Source: Anisus vortex
Lineage: Eukaryota; Mollusca; Gastropoda; Planorbidae
Assembly: GCA_949126835.1 (NCBI GenBank)
Contig: OX421502.1
Coordinates: 31,539,227-31,603,226 of the forward strand
DNA length: 64,000 bases
Reading direction: 5' to 3'
The notes under the pieces are model-generated. The model was given only the letters and a program-made list of their open reading frames with translations, was not told where the DNA came from and did no database searches. The position numbers and the translations under genes are program-made. Below are positions 20,262 through 31,122 of the stretch, piece by piece; position 1 is the first letter of the stretch, and every line of letters starts with the position of its first letter.

Positions 20262-23200
20262 CTCTCTCTGCATCCACTACTCAATTACTATGTAAATAGG
20301 TATACACTTATCCAACGGTAAAGCTGCATTAAAAAGTCCATTGTAAGCAGGGGTTTTGCAACATGTCATTAGGCCGCTAAATGAATTCTAAGCAACTAGA
20401 CAGGCCACAACATTATGAAAATTTATTGACATTATTAATACAATGTATTGAAAAAAAAAACTGCCGATAAAAACTTTTTGGTTCAGATAGACAATCCTGA
20501 TTTAAAGTGGGCTGTGTAACATGATATGGGGCGCGGTGGGCACCTGACGATCCGAAGGTTCAGGGTTCGAATCCTGGTGCAGGCTAGGATTTTTTCCCAG
20601 GAATTGAGGGTGTCCCTGAGTCTACCCAGCTCTGATGGTCACCTGACCTTTTTTTTGGGGTGGGCATTGTGCTGACCACACATGCCCTAGTATGCCGTGG
20701 CCACAGAAACTGGTGTACGCTGCTTCAACATCCTAATGATCAGTTTTGTCCGAAGGGTACTTTACTTACTTATTATGTAACATGATAGTTTAATAAAACA
20801 GTCTATGAATACAGTAATCCATATTAAACAATAAGATTATGTTTGATGTTGTTATTTGTTGTTGTCGTTTTCATAGTTGTTTTAGACTCTTGTAATTTTA
20901 TATGTTTGAATATGTCTACAAACGAGTGTGAATATTTGTGTGATTATACTGTAGGCTACCTATTAAGGTTCGTTTGTTGCTCTTAAATGCGTTAAAGTTA
21001 ATGATGTAGTACCGGTTTATCAAAAGACGTAGATTATACAATTGTAAACCTTTACATAGAGTATGAGTTAAAATGATTTATTTTTAGTGTGTACAAAAAT
21101 GGTTGAGTATATCTGAGTTGTTTCCTTTTTGGTCAACAGACAAATGTCAAAGATATATGGACGTGGCTGTGGTTGGCGCAGGGCCTGCGGGGACCTACTC
21201 GGCCTACAGACTTCGCGATGATGGACTGCGCATTGAGGTTTTCGAGTACTCGAACCGTGTGGGTGGACGTCTCTACACAACCAATTTACCGGACGTACAA
21301 GACGTCAATATAGAACTGGGAGGAATGAGGTTCATTCCGCAGGTTCACACAAGAGTTGTGCGACTTATTCAAGAGCTGGGTAATTAATTGTAATTGATCG
21401 AAAATTATAGTTATATATTTTTAATCGTTGAATTAAACAGCCCTGATAAAACATGTCAAAAAGAAATATTTCCTAACAAAAAGTTTTGCCTAAAAATTCA
21501 GTTTTCATTTCGTTGATAAAGAGTTATCGGAAAATGTTTTTTTTTTTAAATAAGCTATATAATCTATATTATTTACTGGTTCACTGTTTTGACCAGACTT
21601 CATATGTGTCAATATCAAGTTATTTCTTAAACTTAATTCTTTAATAATAAAGACTCATTTGGGTCTATGTGAGCTTGTGTGTGTTGAGAGGTGAATAATT
21701 TTTTAAGATAATAAAATACCAAGTCCATTTAAAATTTTATATATTTAACATTAAAAGGTGTGTACAGCCTTCATAAAAAAAGTGGGGGAATGTGGAGGGG
21801 TCCATTAAATGATAGAAATTAGAAATGAAAGAAGAGACGTTGAAGTAATTCTTAGAATTAGTCATCGAAGACAAATAAACAGTCAAATAGATAGTCCTAC
21901 TAATTTCAGCAAAATAGTTTTGTTTCGAATTGAGGTAACAGCAAATAGAAATACGAAAAAAAAATGTAAAAAACAAAACTCATTTAAATCCTTTAAATCA
22001 TTTAAATCACAATCCAGTAAAAACTATCAAATATTTTAGTTTCATTTATTGTTGGTTAGTCATCTCTAGGCCACAGCATACTCGAGCCAAGCAAAACAGC
22101 TCCATTTGTCACTTGATTGCTGTCTAGATGGCTAGCTAGCTTAAATTCTAGATTTTTAGCTATATTTGTGTCTAGAATGGTGTCTAGATTTTGTTCCAGA
22201 TTTCCATCTAGCTGTGTGTCTTGATCGCATCGGAAAACTTGAAGACCTTTATTTCACTGCACTGATGTTGTTGTGGGGCTAAATATAAAAGTGTGTGGTT
22301 ATATCTAGTCTATCTACATGGAAGGGAAATTCGATAACAATAATTAATTAATGAGTGAACCTAAAATTCATTTGTTAAACTTTTAAACTTTTAAGAATGT
22401 GAACATTCGAGAAGTATTTCTTACTATGATTTAAATCGATGTTAAATCTTTTGATTTCCGAACTATGTATGTTATAATTAATTAATATGGGGCCTGCGTA
22501 GATCTATATATATGCCTATGTTTTGTTTAATAAACTCAATCTATGTATAAGCTACCAAAACAAGAGTTTGTATACTGTCAGGTCTGACGTCGCGTCCATT
22601 TGCCAGCAAGACGGATACTCGATTTTATCTGAGAGGTCAAAGTTATCACCGTAACGATCTCCTTACCGGAATAATTCCTTACAATCTGAGCACCGAGGAA
22701 AACGCCAATCGAGGGACAATATTTAAGTACTACGAAATTAACTAACAATATTTCAATCATTTATAGACAGTAATTTATCATTATACTATGTTGTTTAGAA
22801 TGTAGCAATTGGACTTATGGAGTATTTTGTTTTCAAGCTACTATCTGGAGAAATTAACTGGATTCCAAGAGAGCTTTGTAAATGAGACCATGCTGATGCA
22901 GCTGAAGCTACATGATGGAAGATATCTCTATACCGTTCCGTAAATATATTGTTTTTTCAGATGTTGTGTTTGTTCAAATGTTAATTTTTAAAAAAAATAT
23001 TTTAATCAATATAAATGAAATAGGCCTGCCATTTTTTAAAAAGGAAGATGGCGGACCAGTATGCTCTTGCAAGGTTGGAAACAAGAATATTTTCAGTTCA
23101 TCAAACAAAGATAAGAGATGTGCTTTCGTGTTAATGACAACAGGTTCTGATTTTGGTCCATCCCGGATATTTGATTGTCCCGCTTCGCTTAACTACTTAA

Positions 23201-26200
23201 GCCTGTCGAAAGACGTAAGACATAGGCCGTCATTAAAAGATCTCCAGGTATGTCGATCCTTGACCCTTTTCTCTACCTGAACCCAATTACACAGTTGTTT
23301 TTTTTGTTTTTTGCCGTCAGCTTCCATTTCAAGTATCCAGGTGTGTTTTGGCCGACCTACTTTTCCTCTTGCCCTGGGGGTTCCAAGTGAGGATTTGCCT
23401 GTTAATGCAGTGTGTCGGTTTTCTCAGTGTGTGGCCGATTCATGTCAATCTCTTTTGGGTAATTACCTCTCCCACGTGTCTCTGTTTAGTGCGTTGCCAG
23501 AGTTTTTCATTGCTGGTGGTTTTTGGCCAGCATACTCTAAAGATCTTTTTCAGACAGATGTTGATAAATGACTGCTTCTTTTTACATTGGAGGCTGTTAC
23601 TTTCCAAGTTTCAGATTCATAGATCAGAATTCTATTTTTCGTGTAAAAGGGATCGAATTTTAGAGTCCCAAACCTTTTCTTATATATTAAAGCCTGGATT
23701 TCCCCGCCTACATCATATAACTTGTGGGCATTCACCTATCCGCCACCAGAGAATACGCTCGATGAAAGATCTTTAACGCCACACATACTAGACAACAATA
23801 ACACACTGTTAGACTGGAGCTTTCTCACTTCAATGCTTATGGCGGTTGTCTAGGAATGATTCTTATTTGGCCCAACGAGAACCTATGTCTATCAGACGAT
23901 AGAAATAATTTTGCAGCGATTCTTCAAGTTGGTCGATCTAGATTAGTATTCAAATTAACTTCAAGCAACTGCATTCAAAACAAGACAAACTCCTTGGCTT
24001 GTAAATTTAATGTAGAAACTTTTATTCAACAAATAAAACTGTGTAATTTCATGGAGTACAAATAGAGCAATATTAATGTGACTTATCAAGTCGGAAGGTA
24101 AGCTATCGTCTGTCGGCAGTCGGCAGGCTTAGGGTCGAGACTATTTTATAATCCCCGGCTAGTTGTAAGTGGCGCTAAAGAAAATATGGCGACGCTATGA
24201 AAAACTCCAAGCGCGGGAATATGACGTCACAGTCCCCCTTGCCTCTATCCAATGGAAAGCGTGCATTTAATAGACAGCTCAATTCTAGAAATAGGGCGTT
24301 TGCAATCACGTGACAAAAAGCACGTGATTTGTGTTTACTTTGTGTAATGGTGTACAAGTAAAATGGCCGCTGTATTAATAAAGTTTCATAAAGGCTCGAG
24401 CTTTTTTTAAATGATGTGTTGTGTTTTAAGTCTTATTAAGATTTAAGCTGTATTATGTATGTTAAATAAAATAGTTTTTTTTATTATTACCATAGACATA
24501 GATCATAGACGATGTGAGCCTATTAGTGACTTGACTAGATAGCCTATTCAACAACACTATTACTTGACATCGTAGCTGCCCTACTTAGACATTAGCCTAG
24601 CCTACGAAACATTAAAAGTGTAGGCCTATAAAGTGAAATTGAAAGAGTAAATAGGTCTAGCCGGCCCTATCCTAATCACATTAATCAATTAATCTACAGT
24701 ACTACTATTTACCTCCTTTTTTTTAGTAGGATAGCCAATATTCATATGTGAATTTGGCATGATAAGAAAATTCACCATGTGCCATATTTGTTCCTCAATT
24801 TACAAATGACGTCACTAAAAAACTTAAGCTCCGCCCATTGCGAACGCTCTATAATTATTAATAACCTTCGCGGGCAAAACTAAGCTATCTGTTGGCTGTA
24901 ATAGCAGACAATGTCTAGGAATAATCCAGTAACAGCCGGTTTATGAATGAATCGTCGTTTAAACGATCTTAACTCTGTCTTTTGTGTTAAGACGAAAGAA
25001 AATAACCCAATGCATAGGTTGATGTAGGAGAAAATAAACAGTCGTGTCCTAACACTGAAAATATTTTTAGTAGGAACATTATGTCGAGGGGAAAGATTAA
25101 TAGATGGGTGGTTCAAATAATTAGTGTTATACACTGTAACGTAACAACACATACACACACAAATTGAAATAACATTGACGTTTTATTAAGAGAATGTGTC
25201 AATGTTCAGTTTTTATGATTAAAGTTCTATGATGACATTTTCGACAGAATTGGCGAGGCTTTAGACATGGTAGCAACTAAAGAGGGCAAGGAGTTCATGA
25301 TGGCAATAGGGGTATTTGAATCAAGTTTCGCCAATGACACGTCGTTGACTTTCTTGGAGGCTAACATTGGCCCATACAAGTGAGTAGAGAATTTGGTCTT
25401 TGTAGTTTGAATGTAACATTGGACCATATTAATATAGGTGATTAAAACAAATGGCTCGGGTTCGCAGCAATGTTAAACCCATTTATTGCCTTGATCCCAT
25501 GAAAAAGCTTTATGATAATATTAAATAAACCTCCTTTTAAATGCTAAAAGATCATTTTTTGTTAAGAAAGTAAATAAATAAAACGTCTTTTGACTTTGAT
25601 CTAATGTTTATGTTGTTAATACTAGTTTTATTACTAATAGAACCAAGTACGTTATCCATCTTCAGATAATACCTAACCCTCATTTTAGCAGTGTTAAGAT
25701 ATCAATAATTTGCCCCATTATTTTTTTTCCAGCGGAGACTTCTCAAGGCTGACTGTTAATGAAGGGATGAGTTCTATTCCTCAGGGACTTATCAAAGTAT
25801 TTCTTAACTCCAGTACCAGGTAAGTAATTGTAAACATAATAAAATCAACACAACACACGCTAAATCTTCATCGGGGATTTTTGGAGGTGAGATAACGGCA
25901 ATTTGTAAAAAGAACTTGTTGAAGTTGCTTGATATTTATCCCCTAACTTGCATATACCGAGCTTAGATAACTATTTTATCAATAGGCCTATTAGAATTTA
26001 TCAACGCTATTCGCGGTCTTTTAAAAGAAATATTAATATGTAAATGCATGTATTATTATTTCGACGGAAAATGTGTTTTTCAATACTAGGCTATACTATA
26101 GGACAGTGATGGCGAACCTTTTTGAGGCCGCGTGCCCAAAGTGCAATACAAGACCAACTTACTTCTTTCAACGTGCCAACACAGCAATGAGAACAAAATA

Positions 26201-29200
26201 CTGAGGTTTTACTTTAGAAAAAAACAAACAGCTCATACAGTTATTCGAACTAATTAACAACTTTTGCCCAAAAAAAAAGAATAAATTAACAGATCTTTGA
26301 ATGATACAAACAGTCTTTTACTTTTATATTAAAAAGAATGAGCTGTAGTGAAGGAAAAAAATAATATATCACAATCGCTGTTGTGTGCATGCTGATAATT
26401 TGTCAAGCCTTGGCTCATACTCCGTAACTTTAAGAGTGACACATGCAGCGCTCAGGTCATCTGTCAGTCTGTTTCTGGTATCAGATTTGATATAAAAACT
26501 TTGTAGTTCTCTTTCAAAAACCTGCAGTTTTTTTTCAAATTTTCTGATATCACAAAACATCATTCTTACTGATGTTCCTGAATCTTGCAGTTGTTTATTC
26601 AGTTCATTGAAATGTGCTGTAAAATATGTAAAAAAAAACATGTGTTTGGTAAGCCAGACCATATCAGTGAGCTGTGGATAATCCTGCCCCTTTTTAATCA
26701 TAAACAGCCTAATTTCATCCAAGCATGCTACACATTTCTCCAATACTCGTCCTCTGCTCAGCCACCTGCCATTATTGTACATGAGTAAAGTATTATAATG
26801 CGCCTTGACCTCATCGGGAATTGCGTGAAACTGTCGACTGTAATGAGCACGGGCCATGATGTAATTGACCATTTTCGTGACATCTTTGAGGATAGCATCT
26901 TCTTGCTGCTATCCCTGGCACAAAGAGCTTTTGGAGTATAATAAAGTGAAACTGAACGACTGTGTGGTTTGCTTTTTTTTACAAAGAAATGTATGAAACC
27001 AGTTGCGTCCCCTACGATGTAAGGTGCCCCGTCACTAGTAACTGAAACAACTTTTTCTGGTTTTAACATCGTGAGCCAAAACAGATTCAATAACAGCATT
27101 GTGGATATCTATCCCTTGTGTTTTATCAGGCAAAGATAACAATTTCACCAGCTCTTCTCTCATAATGTCACCAACTGCGTAACGCAAAATTACCACAAGC
27201 CATGCATGATTATTTACATCTGTGATTTCACCAAAGCATATGGAGTAGCAGGCAGACTTTTGTAAGTCAGTAGTGATCTGCTGAATAACATCACTTTCCA
27301 TGCGTAAGACTCGATCTTTAACAGCATTTCTGCTAAGTGGTATCTCAGAAATGCGTTGCATAATTTTATCTTTGTTTGGATAATCTTTAAAAAAAGGACT
27401 TACTACCTTGTAAAATGTTTCAAAACCCGGACGAGCCGAAGCTCTAAAGCCGGGGCGTTACGCAATAGACGTGAGTTATCAAAAGCTCTGTCCGGGATCC
27501 AGCCACCCCACGGCACGCCGAAGGCCGTTTTTCAGAACATCTACATCAGAGAGGGGCTTACCATGTTTTGATATGCTGAGTGACATTTGAAAGCTTGCTT
27601 CTGTCGGATGGTTTGTTTAAGAAAGATACTTACAAAACTAGCAGACTGGGTGAGATATTTCCCCTATTTCTCTTCATGAAACTCTTTCCATTCATCGTCG
27701 TTCCGACAAAATGGATATTTTAAATAGACGATCCCATCCCTAGCGGTTTGGCCATAACTAAACTGTTCCATCTTCGGTAAATGCTCGCGTGCCCACAGAA
27801 ATGGCTCCGCGTGCCACAGCCATGGGTTCGCCATCGCTGCTATTGGACAATATAGGCCAATACCAAAGTATGTAGCTGCACCAGTTAATAATAATTATAT
27901 GTAAATACCATTCATTGGCTCCTTCGTCTCGAAAGGCGATTATGTTTGGTGAGCCTTTGTCGTGCTTTAACTCCAGCTCTGCGGTGTTTGCTGTGGCTCA
28001 TGTGCTCTATCCTCGAGAGTTATATTGTGTTGGATCTCTGACATGTTAGAACAGAATCGCCTTGTGTCAGACTTTGCACCTTTTTGTTTCTTTGCGGCTT
28101 TTAATTATTATTTTAATATAGAAATGCAGAAATTTTGATGTAAATATTTTTTCTTTGTTGTATGTGCATGGCCTGCAAAGACTTAGGCATTGCATTGGTC
28201 TAACCACACAATCCCTCAATAGCCTTAACCTTTCTCACATTTTCAAAACCTCTTTGTAGTTTTGACACTTAGTCCTTACGTACGGATGTATAAATGGCAC
28301 TGGTCCTTCCTATCTTCGAGAAGTTATATCAAAGCATAAGCCATCATTACAGTTACTCCTTCATACGCCCGGTGTGGCTGGACTCAAAAAGAAGTACCTT
28401 GGAGTGAGCTCATTCTAATCTGTGGCGTCTTTATGGAAAAGCTTATCTTAGACACTGAGAGAATCTGAGACAAAAGAGTCTTTTAAAAATAGTTAAAGAC
28501 CTTTATATTTGGCTAGTGGCTGTGTGCCTTACATAGCCTACTAATACGTCTGTCTTATAATTTTACAATTCACACCAAGAGCGCACTGATCATGCTAAAT
28601 TTAAAGCAAGGGTAGAAGCGCTATAACAATTACCATTATTATTATTATTTAGCTCAGCATGTAACTATCATTTCACTTATATTGTGTATATTATGTCTCA
28701 GTGCTATTCTATTGTCTCAAATAGACATCGACTGAACATGAACAGACAACTCATGTCCATTTCCCGCGAAGATGGTATCGGTTATCGCCTGGTATTTCAG
28801 CAGACGAAGACCGGTCACGACATCACTACACCAAAGGTAAAACCAGTGTTCGAATACTAAAAATACATTTGTGTGACAGATTTTAACACTATATTTTGGT
28901 ATCCAAATCGTAATGTTACTTCCGAAATTCCAGATGAGACAAAACACTTATTGACCTGGACAATTTTTTCAATCTATCCGTAAAAAAACATGTTAAAATT
29001 TCAAAAATTGTCTATGTCCGTATTTAAAAAAAGAAGAAGTGCTTAACACCGTACCGAAGGGATCAAAAGATTATGAACATGACGAAATTTGCATTGGTAC
29101 CCGTGTGTGAAAGTTTAAGCGATATTAGAAGTCTGTGGATATTATTGTTTTATTATTGATCAATATACAGGTCACAAGAGAAGTTGTTTGTGCCCGAAAA

Positions 29201-31122
29201 ATCATCTTAGGCTTGCCAAGACTTGCTCTGAGTCAAATTAAATGGAATCCTCTCAGGTACACTATTTTTTTTTTTAAGTAGTGCTTGATTACAAAATAGT
29301 AATTCATTTCTGAGAAATCTCCGCTAAATCTATATATATATATATAATGAGACTGTTTGTCCCCATACGGATCCCCATTGGTCAATTTGAAATCAAGTGA
29401 TATCACTAACCTATCTAGGCCTAGCCCTATATACTGTCTAATAATTTTTCACATCGGACATGTGTCTTCGATAGCTCAGTGGTAAACGTAGTGGACTGCT
29501 ATACGGGCGACCCTGGTTCGATTCTCCAGTTAGACTATACTTTTTTTTTTTAGACAATTTATTTTTTAAACTTTTTAAAACAAAAGACATTGTAAATCTA
29601 CAGGCAAGTTAAATAAAAATACTTGCCAATTTTTTTACCCGATTACAATATTTATTTACTTTCCTAAAAGTATTCAGTAAAAAAACAATAATTTTAATAT
29701 CAGATTTATAGCTTTCTTTTAAGTGTAGTTTATAAATTTGTTATCTGCACCTTATAAAGTCCTGTTTTTTTTTTCACCCGGGCAACGCCTGGCAAAGTAC
29801 CTTGTATATATATATATAGATAGATAGATCTAGGTCTACACCGTAACATGCTTGAAAGCGTCCAATACAGGATAGATAGACCGACAATCAAAAAAGCCAT
29901 TTTCTCTCACATATCTTGAAGAAATTTATCAACATTTTTTTTTATGTACATGACTTATACTAAACTATTCGATCTGTGTAAAATGGTACGCATTTACAAA
30001 AAAATATAGGATATTGCTTAGCCTAATATCAAAGCAGACAATATCGGAACATGGAGACCATAATTTATTACAAGGAAATAGGAGAAATTGGGTTTAACGC
30101 TATTCAGAAACTAAAGTTGGGCGACCGCCCCAGACACAAAATTTTCAATCTGCGCCAAAATGATACTTTAAAAAGCTGAAAAAAAAAAGGTTTTATATTG
30201 GTTTTCTACTAAAACTTCAGTTTGAGAAAAAATAATGTTCTAACACATTAGTCTACGCACCTTAGCTATGTAACAAACGATCATGTAAAAAAAGAAAAGG
30301 TTTAGTTAAACGCCATCGCCCCTCCCCCCCCCCCCCCCCCCCCCGCTTTTTCCCCCACTGACGTTATGAACATTTAACAAATCATAATATGATGAATACA
30401 AATTTTGAAATACAATTTGTTAGTCTGTTTGAAGAGTATATGGTACAAACTTCTAGTTATGGGACCTTTATGTAATATATATCCTACCTATTCTCATTCT
30501 TTATGCAATGTTTATACGTATCATTTTCTACAGAGACGGCAGAGTATGGGAGGCAATTAACGCTGTCCGTGATGTCAAAGCTATTAAGATATTTATCTCT
30601 TTCCCAACTCGTTGGTGGATGGACAACTCTACGTACCCTTCGCTAGTGACCTTCTCTGATCTATCCTTTAGCCAGTTCTACGATTGGGGGCGTTCCGATG
30701 CCACTGGCCATTACATCATGTTGGCCAGCTACGCCGACGAGTCACGGGCCAAGTTCTTGGCCAAACTCAACATGGGTGGCACGAATTTCAACGGGTCTCC
30801 TATTGGCGCGCACAGGGTCAACAAAGAGGTGCTTGGTAACATTCTGGATGACATCACCGAGGCGTACGGAACTGACCGCATGCACATCCCGGAACCCATC
30901 TCGGCTATGGCCCAGTTCTGGGGTACTTATCCCTTTGGTGGCGGCTGGGTCGTGTGGAAATACGGCTACCATTACGATGACGTCATTGCCACGATTCAAA
31001 GACCTTCTCTCACCGATGACGTGTTTTATGTTGGGGCAGATTACTCAAAGGGCTTTCAAACCGGTTGGTCTGAAGGTGCCTACTACTCTGTGGACCGAGT
31101 TATTGATCGTTACTTCAAGTAA
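19967..31122 (+). CDS. L-amino-acid oxidase, aplysianin/escapin/achacin-like, copy 1 (9 recognised exons)
   Basis: A secreted FAD enzyme that would oxidise L-amino acids to keto acids, ammonia and hydrogen peroxide; related gastropod proteins are antimicrobial or defensive. About 527 residues from the exons found, close to the family's usual length near 535. The start at 19967 gives a signal peptide ([13 protein letters not shown] core). Exon 2 carries the Rossmann FAD motif [15 protein letters not shown], then [10 protein letters not shown] and ELGGMRF; exon 9 carries the C-terminal FAD-binding region (FYVGADY...EGA). Phases agree at every junction from exon 2 to exon 9; the exon 1-2 join is off by one base, as in copy 2. 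All exons are open. Family assignment is firm; substrate and tissue are inferred from relatives. Confidence 0.88.
20220..20274 (+). repeat. CT microsatellite in LAAO-1 intron 1
   Basis: (CT)n with a short TTTCTTT break. The corresponding place in LAAO-2 (46583-46615) has a shorter, interrupted CT tract, consistent with a common origin. Confidence 0.85.
20527..20775 (+). mobile_element. tRNA-derived SINE in LAAO-1 intron 1
   Basis: Flanked by the 12-bp duplication TGTAACATGATA (20515-20526 and 20776-20787). The 5' part GGGGCGCGGTGGGCACCTGA has a perfect B box GGTTCGAATCC; the 3' end is a short TTTACTTACTTATTA tail. The same insertion with the same duplication is in LAAO-2 intron 1 (46875-47125), so it predates the gene duplication. 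Confidence 0.85.
21140..21379 (+). CDS. LAAO-1 exon 2 (FAD dinucleotide-binding motif)
   Basis: Acceptor TCAACAG|AC, donor CTGG|GTAATT. Encodes [20 protein letters not shown], the acidic end of the second Rossmann strand ([12 protein letters not shown]) and the ELGGMRF segment. Same length (240 bp) as LAAO-2 exon 2. Confidence 0.92.
21380..22581. other. LAAO-1 intron 2
   Basis: No recognised mobile element. At about 22120-22210 the motif TCTAGA/TCTAGAT recurs several times in a degenerate run. Frames here lack domains. Confidence 0.5.
22582..22726 (+). CDS. LAAO-1 exon 3
   Basis: Acceptor ACTGTCAG|GTCTGACG, donor TTTAA|GTACTA; 145 bp, phases 1 and 2. Encodes [20 protein letters not shown] and [14 protein letters not shown], aligning with the family's RFYLRGQS region. 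Confidence 0.9.
22838..22939 (+). CDS. LAAO-1 exon 4
   Basis: Acceptor TTTTCAAG|CTACTATC, donor GTTCC|GTAAAT; 102 bp. Encodes [19 protein letters not shown] and [12 protein letters not shown]. In frame with exons 3 and 5. Confidence 0.88.
23330..23790. repeat. Ancestral repeat in LAAO-1 intron 4
   Basis: Matches 50890-51335 in LAAO-2 intron 4 over its whole length (GCCAGAGTTTTTCATTGCTG / GCCAGAGTTCTTCATTGCTG; CACACATACTAGA at the right end). On the minus strand of the LAAO-2 copy a RGRPKNTWR motif recalls LINE ORF2 C-termini. Present before the gene duplication; no longer coding here. Confidence 0.5.
24294..24849 (+). mobile_element. MITE, TA-flanked (GGGCGTTTGC family), copy 2
   Basis: 556 bp in LAAO-1 intron 4, TA on both sides, same order of segments as 3753-4313 including the CACGTGACAAAAAGCACGTG pair. 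Not at this position in LAAO-2. Confidence 0.78.
25248..25379 (+). CDS. LAAO-1 exon 5
   Basis: Acceptor TTTCGACAG|AATTGG, donor TACAA|GTGAGT; 132 bp. Encodes [19 protein letters not shown], equivalent to the family's DEA.DLVA..EGKEF segment. Confidence 0.9.
25733..25819 (+). CDS. LAAO-1 exon 6
   Basis: Acceptor TTTTTTCCAG|CGGAGA, donor ACCAG|GTAAGT; 87 bp. Encodes [20 protein letters not shown], matching the conserved EG.SS.PQGL motif. Confidence 0.92.
26104..27839 (-). mobile_element. hAT transposon in LAAO-1 intron 6
   Basis: 1736 bp. Ends CAGTGATGGCGAACC and GGGTTCGCCATCGCTG form terminal inverted repeats. Flanks CTATAGGA (26096-26103) and CTATTGGA (27840-27847) are an 8-bp duplication with one mismatch. 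The LAAO-2 intron at about 52680-52710 has the uninterrupted site. Holds a decayed minus-strand transposase and a GC-rich SINE-like insertion at about 27420-27535. Confidence 0.88.
26369..27775 (-). pseudogene. Decayed hAT transposase (GTF2IRD2/FAM200/SCND3-like)
   Basis: Minus-strand pieces in order: an N-terminal zinc-finger-like start ([14 protein letters not shown]), then KTW..PL before the SINE-like break, then [19 protein letters not shown], then a [19 protein letters not shown] segment, [20 protein letters not shown], and [20 protein letters not shown]. This is the catalytic-to-insertion-domain order of Charlie-type hAT transposases and their domesticated relatives. Several frameshifts separate the pieces, and the C-terminal dimerisation region appears lost after 26369. 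It cannot make a working enzyme. Confidence 0.82.
28725..28836 (+). CDS. LAAO-1 exon 7
   Basis: Acceptor CTCAAATAG|ACATCG, donor CCAAAG|GTAAAA; 112 bp, ends in phase 0. Encodes [20 protein letters not shown] and [10 protein letters not shown]. Two codons shorter than LAAO-2 exon 7. Confidence 0.85.
29171..29256 (+). CDS. LAAO-1 exon 8
   Basis: Acceptor ATATACAG|GTCACA, donor CTCAG|GTACAC; 86 bp. Encodes [20 protein letters not shown], the strand leading to the 'A.+V+LA.P' motif typical of this flavoenzyme fold. Confidence 0.9.
29331..29820 (+). mobile_element. Helitron-like/tRNA-SINE composite repeat, copy 3 (best preserved)
   Basis: In LAAO-1 intron 8, absent from the same place in LAAO-2. 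Starts TCTATATATATATATATAAT then GAGACTGTTTGTCCC, which looks like a Helitron 5' end. At 29463-29538 is a tRNA-like core (ATAGCTCAGTGGTAAACG A-box region; GGTTCGATTCTCC B box; GTCT/AGAC ends). The 3' part carries the hairpin-forming CACCCGGGCAACGCCTGGCA, typical of Helitron 3' ends, though the usual CTAG is not seen. Confidence 0.55.
29821..30533. other. Rest of LAAO-1 intron 8
   Basis: Sequence aligning by eye with the end of LAAO-2 intron 8 (GAGACCATAATTTA, GTTGGGCG.CCGCCCC). A run of about 24 C lies at 30319-30342. No element recognised. Confidence 0.5.
30534..31122 (+). CDS. LAAO-1 exon 9 (C-terminal half, stop)
   Basis: Acceptor TTTTCTACAG|AGACGG; 195 codons plus TAA. Encodes [85 protein letters not shown] and [12 protein letters not shown]. 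The YPFGGGW and VGADY..G..EGA segments form the substrate/FAD region of the family. Confidence 0.95.

Noticed and set aside
29463..29538. Functional tRNA gene
   Set aside because: A and B boxes are present but it lies in a repeat with diverged sisters at 18545, 19690 and 42320, and the cloverleaf is imperfect. More likely a tRNA-derived repeat.
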